Below are positions 17,257 to 24,712 of a stretch of 64,000 nt of DNA, piece by piece (positions within the stretch are counted from its first letter, which is position 1; each line of letters opens with the position of its first letter). The stretch is from CAZHCA01 sp964530825. GTDB lineage: Bacteria; Bacteroidota; Bacteroidia; Chitinophagales; Saprospiraceae. The position numbers and the translations under genes were made by a program. Where the stretch lies: positions 62,001 through 126,000 of the forward strand of contig CAZHCA010000011.1 in the NCBI GenBank assembly GCA_964530825.1. Reading direction: 5' to 3'. The notes under the pieces were generated by a model. The model worked only from the letters and a program-made list of their open reading frames with translations, had not been told where the DNA came from and made no database searches.

Positions 17257-17820
17257 ATGAAACCTTTTGCATTATTCCTATTAGCCTTTTTGATCTTCGC
17301 TTGTGAGCCCGCTGCCAATACAGACAGTGAGAACACCGAAGAAAATACTGAGGAAACAACTTCCGAAGAAACCACTATGGAGGAAAATGATGGCGCATCT
17401 GAGATGAAAGACATCGTAGGTACCGCCATGGAAACGCCTCAACTTTCTACGTTGGTCACTGCCCTGAAAGCAGGTGACCTGGTAAGCACGCTGCAGGGTG
17501 AAGGCCCCTTCACCGTTTTTGCTCCGACCAATAAAGCTTTTGAAGCGCTGCCCGAAGGCACCCTTGACGATTTGCTAAAGCCCGAAAACAAGCAACAATT
17601 GGTGAAAGTACTGACTTACCACGTTGTACCGGGCAAAGTGATGTCTACTGACCTGTCTGACGGTATGAACGCCGCTACGGTTGCCGAGGAAGATCTTACC
17701 GTTACTATCGAAGGCGACAAGGTCATGGTCAACGACGCACAAGTGACTAACGCTAATGTCAAGACTTCTAATGGTGTAGTACACATTGTGGACAAGGTGA
17801 TCCTACCGCCTAGCGAATAA
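17257..17820 (+). CDS. fasciclin (FAS1) domain lipoprotein
   Basis: This 187-residue protein has a lipoprotein signal ending LIFAC (Cys at about 14). A very acidic, Thr/Glu-rich linker runs to about residue 45, and one complete FAS1 domain follows. Domain hallmarks are TLVTALKAGDL, GPFTVFAPTNKAFEALP, VLTYHVVPGKV and the final NGVVHIVDKVILPP. FAS1 proteins are surface or periplasmic adhesion modules. The gene stands alone, with its own promoter (17203-17232) and a strong terminator (17846-17883), so it is a one-gene transcript. The ligand is unknown. Confidence 0.93.
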   Translation: MKPFALFLLAFLIFACEPAANTDSENTEENTEETTSEETTMEENDGASEMKDIVGTAMETPQLSTLVTALKAGDLVSTLQGEGPFTVFAPTNKAFEALPEGTLDDLLKPENKQQLVKVLTYHVVPGKVMSTDLSDGMNAATVAEEDLTVTIEGDKVMVNDAQVTNANVKTSNGVVHIVDKVILPPSE

Positions 17821-17845
17821 GGAATGTTTCCCATTCCGTACCAAT

Positions 17846-17883
17846 AAGCCCTGGCAGGATTTTCTGCCGGGGCTTAATTTTTT
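17846..17883 (+). terminator. intrinsic terminator of the FAS1 gene
   Basis: A 12-bp stem with one G-T pair (AAGCCCTGGCAG, 17846-17857; CTGCCGGGGCTT, 17864-17875) is followed by AATTTTTT. This is a textbook rho-independent terminator. Confidence 0.85.
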
Positions 17884-17951
17884 CACTATCTGATCGATTT
17901 CGACTATTTTTTGACTCTAGATGGCCTTAATCTTGTGTCAAAACGAATACG

Positions 17952-18820
17952 ATGCGTGTAAGCTTTATTGGACTCGGCATTATGGGTAGCCGGATGGCCC
18001 TGAATCTGTTGCAGAAAAAAGGGCTTGAACTCACCGTTTATAACCGTTCGCAAGATCCTGTACGCGAACTTACTGCTGCAGGGGCAAGTCCTGCGGCCAC
18101 CCTATACGAAGCCGTAGAGGGAGCCGATGTTGTCTTCACCATGCTTTCGACACCAGAGGTGGTAGAGCATCTTGCTTTTGGTCCTGAAGGTTTTACCTCT
18201 CAACTCTCCTGTTCATCAATTTGGGTAGACTGTTCTACGGTCGATCCTTTCTACGTGCGAACCGTTGCGGAGCGGGCACGGCGGCAGGGTTTTCGTTATC
18301 TCGAAGCGCCAGTGGCTGGGACCAAACCGCATGCTGAACAAGCTGAACTGGTTTTTTTGTGGGCGGAGAAAAAGCCGACCTGGAGGAGGTCGCGCCCTTA
18401 CTGGATCAGATGGGGAAAAAAGTCTTATATGTCGGGGAACAATCCAAGGGCGCCTCCCTCAAAATGCTGGTCAACGGTATGCTGGCACAAGCCATGGTAG
18501 CCTTTGCAGAAGCGCTTCTGCTGGGGCAGAAGATGGGCCTCGATAAGACTTTCCTGCTCGAATTTTTGCCCAATACCGCCGTAGCTCCTCCTTTTGCGAA
18601 GGCCAAAGCTGAAATGATTAAAACTGGTGATTATACCGTTCAATTTCCGCTGGAGTGGATGCATAAAGACCTACAACTGCTCGCCCAGACTGCCTATGCC
18701 GAAGGCCAGTCGCTCTACCTAGCTAATCTAACTAAAGAGATTTACCAAGACGCCAAACGTGCCGGCCTGGGCCGCGAAGATTTTGCCGCCGTTTACCAAT
18801 GGATGAAAAAGGAAGCATAG
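17952..18820 (+). pseudogene. 3-hydroxyisobutyrate dehydrogenase-family reductase, frameshifted
   Basis: Two overlapping frames together encode a complete beta-hydroxyacid dehydrogenase of about 289 residues. The first frame from 17952 holds the NAD(P) loop FIGLGIMGSRMALNLLQ and the substrate segment APVAGTKPHAEQ. The second frame from about 18359 holds the catalytic-Lys helix GASLKMLVNGMLAQAM and the C-terminal domain ending YQWMKKEA. The break is at a run of seven T (18352-18358). One more T, or a -1 slip there, restores a normal V-F-F-V-G-G junction. It may be a sequencing indel, a true pseudogene or programmed frameshifting. Apart from the break it looks well conserved. Confidence 0.8.
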
Positions 18821-18928
18821 GGAAAATCCAATGGTTACCGATCATTACCTGTTTAAAACCATAGCACACCTAGAGCCATACTCCTTATTCCGCAACGCCT
18901 ATTCGAACAAACATTTGTAGAAACGCTC

Positions 18929-19726
18929 TTGCACGAGGGCCATTCGAGTGTTTTGTACAAGCGCTTAGACCGAACCATACGTGGGCGGCAAAGCTATATT
19001 TCAGCTACGGTACTATCGTTTGTCCGGCAAGGCATGCAACAGATTAGTGATTATGAGGGTGAACGCGTACAGGTACGAGCAGGTGAATGGATCCTGATCC
19101 CCAAAGGTATTTACACCGTATCGGACATATGGACTGAGCGCGCTCCTTTCGAGGCGGTCTTATTTTTCTTACACGATGACCTGGTAGATGTTTTTTTGAA
19201 GCTTAGGCAGTGCCCCAAACGTCCGCCGGAAAACGATTCATTCTTTTTACGCCAGCGTGCCAGTCCGCAGCAAAAGGAATACCTGCAGACCTTACTTCAG
19301 TTGTATCGTGCGGGGGTGTCTACCGACCCGGCTTTGCTTCCGGTACAATTGCAAGAACTTCTTCACCTGTTGGCCAATCACGATGAATGCCGGCAGGTGC
19401 TGCCATTCCTGGCGGGAAGCCGGTTGGGTAAACGCCGGAACTTGAGGTCCTTTCTCGAAGCCCACTATGATAAACCTCTGAAAGTAGAGGACTACGCCTA
19501 CCTCACTGGACGCAGTTTATCTTCTTTTCGGCGCGATTTCAAAGAGCTTTTTGTCAGGCCCCCACAACAATGGCTGAAAGACCGGCGTCTGAAGCGCGCC
19601 CGCGAATTGCTACTGGAGCAAAAGCTTTCTGTAACCGAGACAGCCTACGCGATCGGCTATTCTAATATCTCTTATTTCATCCGGGAATTTAAAAAGCGCT
19701 ACGGCTGTACACCTAAGCAATTGTAA
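18929..19726 (+). CDS. AraC-family transcriptional regulator (start uncertain)
   Basis: This protein has about 265 residues from a TTG at 18929. The N-terminal part is a cupin-like sensor (VQVRAGEWILIPKGIYTVSD). The C-terminal ~100 residues hold two AraC helix-turn-helices, including EDYAYLTGRSLSSFRRDFKELF and the hallmark YAIGYSNISYFIREFKKRYGCTP. It should bind DNA and activate nearby or distant genes on sensing a ligand. No good ATG precedes it. The frame is open to 18857 with protein-like sequence (IPQRLFEQTFVETLL), while an ATG at 18831 is in another frame that stops at 18918-18920. The true start may be lost or shifted. Confidence 0.8.
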   Translation: MHEGHSSVLYKRLDRTIRGRQSYISATVLSFVRQGMQQISDYEGERVQVRAGEWILIPKGIYTVSDIWTERAPFEAVLFFLHDDLVDVFLKLRQCPKRPPENDSFFLRQRASPQQKEYLQTLLQLYRAGVSTDPALLPVQLQELLHLLANHDECRQVLPFLAGSRLGKRRNLRSFLEAHYDKPLKVEDYAYLTGRSLSSFRRDFKELFVRPPQQWLKDRRLKRARELLLEQKLSVTETAYAIGYSNISYFIREFKKRYGCTPKQL

Positions 19727-19783
19727 GTTGCTAACCAGTGCAGACCTGAAAATCTTCTTATTTAAAAAGAAAAAACACCTGCT

Positions 19784-20242
19784 ATGTCGGAAAAACTAAT
19801 CTCTCCAGAAGCCTACCTGGATAAGTTACCCGAGGATCGCCGCTTGTCGGTAGGCCGTATTCGCCGGGTACTTCTCGATCATTTACCAGCCGGATTTGAA
19901 GAGCAAATATCATATGGTATGTTGGGTTACGTTGTTCCCCATGCCTTATATCCAGAGGGCTACCACGTCAACCCCGAACTGCCTTTACCCTTTATCCACC
20001 TAGCATCGCAAAAGAACCACGTAGCGCTCTACCATATGGGGCTATATCTGGATAAAAAGCTATTGGATTGGTTTGTCGAGGCATATCCCGCCCATTCCAA
20101 CTGCAAACTGGACATGGGGAAAAATTGTGTGCGCTTCAAGAAAATGGAGGCCATTCCATACGATTTGATAGCCGATTTGGCCGGTAAAATAACCCCACAG
20201 GAATGGATCAGGACCTATGAGGAATCCGTTAAAAAGTCTTAA
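19784..20242 (+). CDS. DUF1801 domain protein
   Basis: This 152-residue cytoplasmic protein matches the DUF1801 family in pattern. An N-terminal helical stretch (SPEAYLDKLPEDRRLSVGRIR) precedes EEQISYGMLGYVVPH. Then come PFIHLASQKNHVALYHMG and a C-terminal GKNCVRFKKMEAIPYDLIADL. The fold resembles YdhG/iron chaperone-like proteins, but the function of the family is not established. Position after an AraC gene suggests possible control, though 57 bp separate them and no signal is visible. Length is normal for the family. Confidence 0.85.
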   Translation: MSEKLISPEAYLDKLPEDRRLSVGRIRRVLLDHLPAGFEEQISYGMLGYVVPHALYPEGYHVNPELPLPFIHLASQKNHVALYHMGLYLDKKLLDWFVEAYPAHSNCKLDMGKNCVRFKKMEAIPYDLIADLAGKITPQEWIRTYEESVKKS

Positions 20243-20308
20243 GTTTTGCCGAACGTCGGCCTTGCTACTTTTCTTATGCGCTTCATTTCGGTTCTTTAAA
20301 AGAAAACG

Positions 20309-21220
20309 ATGTTCAGACTCTTCATTCCCATACTCGCCTTAATAGGTAGCCACGGCTTGGGTGGGCAGTCGCCGGTTGAGCTCGGTCGAATCGATTGGGA
20401 GCGCCATTTTGAACGGGGCCTGCAGCGGTCCGAACAGACCGGCAAACCGGTTTTCCTGCTTTTCCAAGAGGTGCCCGGATGCCGCACCTGTCGGAACTAC
20501 GGACAGGAGGTACTTAGTCATCCTCTCATCGTAGAGGCTGTGGAACAGCTTTTCGTACCGGTAGCCATTTACAATAATCGGGGAGGCGCCGATGCCGAGG
20601 TATTGAAATACTACGGCGAACCCAGCTGGAATAATCCGGTGGTACGCATCGTAGGGGCCGACAGACAAGACCTTACACCTCGTATCAGCGGCAACTACAG
20701 TTCGTTCGCTGTCGTACAGGCTATGATCCACGTTCTTCAAAAGACCGACCGCGATATCCCGGCCTATCTGGGCATATTGCTAGAAGAATTACAGGCAGAG
20801 TCTGGTGGTATTGCCCATGCTACCATGGCCATGTTTTGCTTCTGGTCTGGCAGAGGCCTCTATGGTAAACTTCCGGGTGTTATTCGCACCGAACCTGGGT
20901 TTATGCACGGTCGTGAAGTGGTGAAAATCGAGTACGATCCTTCGACCATTTCGCTGCCGGAGCTGATCCAGAGCGGCCGGCAAGGCAACTGCGCTGACCA
21001 GGTTTTCGTAGATGGAAAAGCGGACCGGGCGACCGCTGCACGAATCGTCGGACCTGACGGGGTAAAGTCCACCGGTGCCTATCGCCCCGCTAAAGACGAT
21101 AAATACTACCTTTCCCGTACCCACTACCGAGCAGTACCGATGACACCTCTTCAGGCTACGCGCGCCAACGCGCTCATCGGAGCGGGCAGGTCACCGGCCT
21201 CGGTACTATCACCCCGATAG
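20309..21220 (+). CDS. VPGUxxT-type thioredoxin-like protein (Cys form) with an MsrA-like tail
   Basis: This 303-residue protein starts with a signal-like hydrophobic segment (1-20). The thioredoxin-like domain has V55-P-G-C58-R-T60-C61, matching the VPGUxxT family motif with Cys in place of selenocysteine, and WNNPVVRIVG provides a cis-Pro-like turn. The C-terminal part (about 167-230) resembles MsrA: MFCFWSGRGLYGKLPGV lines up with the MsrA nucleophile segment (Cys177). The middle of MsrA, including the GHxE part, seems missing, then VVKIEYDPSTISLPELI resumes the match. It probably acts in envelope thiol or Met-sulfoxide redox. Activity of the tail is doubtful. Confidence 0.75.
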   Translation: MFRLFIPILALIGSHGLGGQSPVELGRIDWERHFERGLQRSEQTGKPVFLLFQEVPGCRTCRNYGQEVLSHPLIVEAVEQLFVPVAIYNNRGGADAEVLKYYGEPSWNNPVVRIVGADRQDLTPRISGNYSSFAVVQAMIHVLQKTDRDIPAYLGILLEELQAESGGIAHATMAMFCFWSGRGLYGKLPGVIRTEPGFMHGREVVKIEYDPSTISLPELIQSGRQGNCADQVFVDGKADRATAARIVGPDGVKSTGAYRPAKDDKYYLSRTHYRAVPMTPLQATRANALIGAGRSPASVLSPR

Positions 21221-21331
21221 CGTGAATTGGCCAGACGCATTGCACAAGAGCCGAAAAGCACTTGGACGAACCTAATCGGTTCGGATATACTAGCCCAAGG
21301 AGAAAAGCTTTGTTCGATAAAAACTTAGCAT

Positions 21332-21607
21332 ATGGATCCAGGTCCCTGTCCCTTGTGCGAAACTATCCGCCGGATACCGAACGGATATTCCGAAGTGACC
21401 TTTCGTGGACGGCGCTACGGACTTACTCGCACCGATTTTAATGCCGGAAAAAGCCTGAAGGTATTTGCCCGAGATTTGGGCGGTACCGATTTTATCAGCT
21501 TTAACTATTATCGTACGGGTACGCAGTCGTATCTAAAACCCTGCGAAATGCCGGATAAAAAGGTTCTTACCTTTTTAAGGGAGATGGAATACTTGCCAGC
21601 AGATTAA
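21332..21607 (+). CDS. small conserved-looking protein, unknown function
   Basis: This 91-residue soluble protein opens with CPLCETI, then PNGYSEVTFRGRRYGLTRTDF, FNAGKSLKVFARDLGGTDFIS and LKPCEMPDKKVLTFL. Three cysteines, including the CPLC pair, could act in redox or metal binding. I recall similar short Bacteroidota proteins annotated as peptide methionine sulfoxide reductase, but I cannot confirm this and see no MsrA or MsrB core. It is 111 bp after the thioredoxin/MsrA-like gene, same strand, so a shared redox role is possible. Codon use looks like a real gene. Confidence 0.6.
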   Translation: MDPGPCPLCETIRRIPNGYSEVTFRGRRYGLTRTDFNAGKSLKVFARDLGGTDFISFNYYRTGTQSYLKPCEMPDKKVLTFLREMEYLPAD

Positions 21608-21762
21608 GATGAGCCCTTCGAGGGTACTGAAGCTGAGCATGGAATGCTGAACTGGTATCCGCCCAAATTACAGGATGAAGTTACCGTGCCCATTCGGCTG
21701 GTATCCCTTTTCTCCTTTTCGCAAAAAGGTGTATACTGTGGCTCGACAACCAACCTGCTGTT

Positions 21763-22737
21763 ATGATCCAACAACGCATTTCCTGGTTTTTGCTGTTCAT
21801 TCTCCTAAGTGCTTGCCAAACAAAAGACAACCCCGGACCGACCGTTGGTTTTGTAGACGCCTTTGAAGACGACACCATCGGGCAGGCGCGGAAAGGATTT
21901 CTGGCAGCACTGGCTGCTGCCGGTTATGCAGAAGACAAGGGCACCCTGAATGTTATCTACCGCAATGCCCAGGGTGACATACCAACCTTGACGCAAATCA
22001 TACAGTACTTCGTTGCCCAAGAGGTTGACCTTATCGCGACCTGTCCGTCGCTTTCCACCATTACGGCTGTGCAACGTACGCAAACCATTCCCATTTTTAT
22101 GATGGTATCTCCTACTCCGGAACTGATGAATATCAACCACGAGCAAAATCAGTCTCCCGGCAATCTCTACGGTGTAGCCGAAGACCTAGCCTATATCGAC
22201 ACCTCCTTTTCCATCATTCCGAAACTTCTAGAACCCCAGGTAGGGGGCTTGCGAATCGGTTTGCTCTACAACCAATCGGAACCCCAATCGGTAGATGCCT
22301 ACAACCGACTACGGGAGCTAGCTTTCGGGTTGGGAGTAGAATTGGTGGCCCGCCCTGTAAACACGACCGCCGATGTTCAGTTGGTAACCGGTGCTTTGCT
22401 CAATGAAGACCTTGATGCTTTTTTTGCTAATCCTGATAATACCGTATTTGGTGCTTTCGAAACCATCCTGAAAGCCTGTAGCGAAGCGGATGTGCCCATT
22501 TTTACGAGCGAAGCGGGACTGGTTGCACGCGGTGCAGTAGCTGCTTTTGGGGCCGATATCTATCAATGGGGATACCAGACTGGCGAACAGGCCGTGCAAT
22601 TTTTAGAATCCGGATCAACCAAGGGTATGTCCTGGGAGATGGTCGATGTACGCCGTCGCGTATATAATCCCGACGCAGCACGCCATTTTAATATGCTAAT
22701 CCCTGATGCTTACGAGCCAATTAAAATCGATAACTAA
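21763..22737 (+). CDS. ABC transporter substrate-binding lipoprotein (TrpX-like)
   Basis: This 324-residue lipoprotein has a lipobox at LLSAC (residues ~14-18). The mature part is a two-lobed periplasmic-binding protein of the ABC_sub_bind type: TVGFVDAFEDDTIGQARKGF, then FVAQEVDLIATCPSLSTITA and GLRIGLLYNQSEPQS. It captures a small ligand for the permease and ATPase encoded just downstream. The TrpXYZ-like group has been linked to tryptophan or similar aromatic solutes, but substrates differ, so none is asserted here. The three genes are close and in the same order as in known systems, which supports a complete importer. Confidence 0.88.
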   Translation: MIQQRISWFLLFILLSACQTKDNPGPTVGFVDAFEDDTIGQARKGFLAALAAAGYAEDKGTLNVIYRNAQGDIPTLTQIIQYFVAQEVDLIATCPSLSTITAVQRTQTIPIFMMVSPTPELMNINHEQNQSPGNLYGVAEDLAYIDTSFSIIPKLLEPQVGGLRIGLLYNQSEPQSVDAYNRLRELAFGLGVELVARPVNTTADVQLVTGALLNEDLDAFFANPDNTVFGAFETILKACSEADVPIFTSEAGLVARGAVAAFGADIYQWGYQTGEQAVQFLESGSTKGMSWEMVDVRRRVYNPDAARHFNMLIPDAYEPIKIDN

Positions 22738-22783
22738 ACAAAATGCCTTGCCAGTCATTGCATTACTATTTGGAACGTAAGGA

Positions 22784-23656
22784 ATGGTTTTTTACTTATC
22801 CGCCCTCATATTAGGCCTTTCTTTATCGGCCATGGGATTGGGAATCTTCATCACCATGAAGATTTTCCGCATTCCCGATATTACGACCGACGGGAGTTAT
22901 ACCTTAGGTGCGGCCGTAACCGCGGTCGGACTCAGTCAGGGTTGGTCGCTGTGGCTCCTAATCCCACTGACCATGGCCGCCGGAGCCCTGACCGGCGCGG
23001 TCACCGGTCTGGTGCATACCCGCCTGAAAATCGATGCGCTCCTGTCCGGTATTTTGGTAATGACAGGTCTGTATTCCATCAATCTGACCGTGATGGGGCG
23101 TTCCAACATTCCCCTGGAGGTATCCAGAACGATCTACGGCAAGGTTGGACTCTTTTCTACTGCAACTTATAATGAATTGCTGGTGACTGGTGCGTTTCTG
23201 TTGATCCTCAGCGGTTTGTTAGCCTACACCTTGCGCACTGATTTCGGCATCGCCATGCGTGCTACTGGTAACAGCAGTTCGATGACCCGGGCCCTGGGCA
23301 TTAATGACAACCGCATGAAGATCATCGGGCTGGCGATGGCCAATGTCCTAACCGCCTTAAGTGGATTCCTTGTGGCCCAGTATCAGGGATTTGCCGACAT
23401 TAATATGGGAATCGGCATTGTACTTGTTGGACTAGGGTCAGTTTTGATCGGTGATGCACTGATCAATTGGTTTGGCGTGTCGAAGATCTGGTTACAACTG
23501 GTGATGGTCATGGTAGGTTGTATGTTGTTCCAGGCGGTATTGGCCGTGGCCCTTTCGGTTGGCGTGAATCCCAATTTGCTCAAATTGATTACCGCCTTGT
23601 TCGTTCTGGCTATTGTTGGTTTTCCTCAACTTTTACGCACAAGAAGGTATGATTGA
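22784..23656 (+). CDS. ABC transporter permease (TrpY-like, BPD_transp_2 type)
   Basis: This 290-residue inner-membrane protein has about eight hydrophobic helices. The opening, then GIFITMKIFRIPDITTDGSYTLGAA, is characteristic of the permease family paired with ABC_sub_bind proteins. TALSGFLVAQYQGFADINMGIGIVLVGLGSVLIGDAL carries the family's most conserved block. It forms the transmembrane channel of the importer whose binding protein precedes it by 46 bp. Its 3' end overlaps the ATPase start by 8 bp, so translation is coupled. Length is normal. Confidence 0.92.
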   Translation: MVFYLSALILGLSLSAMGLGIFITMKIFRIPDITTDGSYTLGAAVTAVGLSQGWSLWLLIPLTMAAGALTGAVTGLVHTRLKIDALLSGILVMTGLYSINLTVMGRSNIPLEVSRTIYGKVGLFSTATYNELLVTGAFLLILSGLLAYTLRTDFGIAMRATGNSSSMTRALGINDNRMKIIGLAMANVLTALSGFLVAQYQGFADINMGIGIVLVGLGSVLIGDALINWFGVSKIWLQLVMVMVGCMLFQAVLAVALSVGVNPNLLKLITALFVLAIVGFPQLLRTRRYD

Positions 23657-24395
23657 GCTTCAAAAAGTAACCCACGTTTTTAACCGCGGCCAGGTCAACG
23701 AGGTCATCGCCCTGCGGGAAGTGGATCTCCGGATCGAAGCCGGTGAATTTATTGTACTTATTGGTTCCAATGGTTCCGGGAAAACTACTCTGCTAAACCT
23801 GATTGCAGGATCGATCTTGCCCACCGCTGGTAGTGTAATCCTTAACGGCGTCGATGCGACCAGTCTGCCCGAGTATCGTCGCAGTAAATGGATCGCCCGG
23901 GTTTTTCAGGATCCCCTGGGTGGAACTGCACCCGAGTTGAGTATTCTGGATAATTTCCGCCTGGCCGCCCTGCGCACGCAATCTAAAAAGCTGACTATCG
24001 GCATCAATGCGGTTTTTAAGCGCCACGTACGCGAACGAATCGCTACCCTGGAGATGGGTCTGGAGGACAAAATTTATCAACCAATGGGCACCTTATCCGG
24101 CGGTCAGCGTCAGGCCCTCACCCTCTTGATGAGTGTAATGGACGATACCCAGATTTTACTCCTTGATGAACCTACCGCTGCACTCGACCCAAAAACGGCC
24201 GAAACCATTATGCACACGGCTCAGCACCTTATCGAAACGTATCAATTGACCACCCTATTCATCACTCATAATATGACGGACACCTTGCGTTATGGCAAAC
24301 GCCTGATTCAAATGGATGCCGGAAAGATCGCTTATGACTTAAAAAATGAGGAAAAGGCTGCTCTGAGCATTGAGGATCTCTATGACTGGTTTTGA
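23649..24395 (+). CDS. ABC transporter ATP-binding protein (TrpZ-like)
   Basis: This protein of 248 residues powers the importer. It shows Walker A (IGSNGSGKTT, near 38-47), the Q-loop segment (VFQDPLGGTAPELS), signature LSGGQRQAL, Walker B (ILLLDEPTAALDPK) and the switch His (FITHNMTDTL). The start at 23649 overlaps the permease by 8 bp and gives a normal N-terminus (MIELQKVTHVFNRG). An upstream TTG would overlap the permease much further. It is a standard cytoplasmic ATPase subunit. With the binding protein and permease it forms a three-gene operon; the substrate is not known. Confidence 0.94.
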   Translation: MIELQKVTHVFNRGQVNEVIALREVDLRIEAGEFIVLIGSNGSGKTTLLNLIAGSILPTAGSVILNGVDATSLPEYRRSKWIARVFQDPLGGTAPELSILDNFRLAALRTQSKKLTIGINAVFKRHVRERIATLEMGLEDKIYQPMGTLSGGQRQALTLLMSVMDDTQILLLDEPTAALDPKTAETIMHTAQHLIETYQLTTLFITHNMTDTLRYGKRLIQMDAGKIAYDLKNEEKAALSIEDLYDWF

Positions 24396-24712
24396 TCGGT
24401 GCCCCAAGGCTGCTGATGAGCAAGCTTTGCTGCCTTGCTCAAAATCCGCCCAAGAAGCCTGTAGAATATTGACCCCCAGAATATTTGAAGGACTGCGAAA
24501 AACAGCGCTCTAAGTGAGAAAAGTAAGAATCAGGACTATAAAACTAGAGTTTGGTTAAAGAATGATTTTTTGGTGAGCGAAATCCGGCGGTGAGAGGCTG
24601 ATTTGCAGCCCAAAGCGAATTATTCAGAATCACCCAAAAAGTCTATTTTCCCATTTTTTCTCTCTGTTCCCTTTTAAAAAATTACTAGCTTGCCCTCAAT
24701 CGTAATCACCAG
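24396..24712. other. 317-bp intergenic region between the ABC and RND operons
   Basis: No gene seen. A 7-bp inverted repeat (GAGCAAG at 24418-24424, CTTGCTC at 24434-24440) follows the ATPase stop by about 20 bp but lacks a U-tract. The promoter of the next operon must lie in the right half; no exact consensus match was found. Confidence 0.5.
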
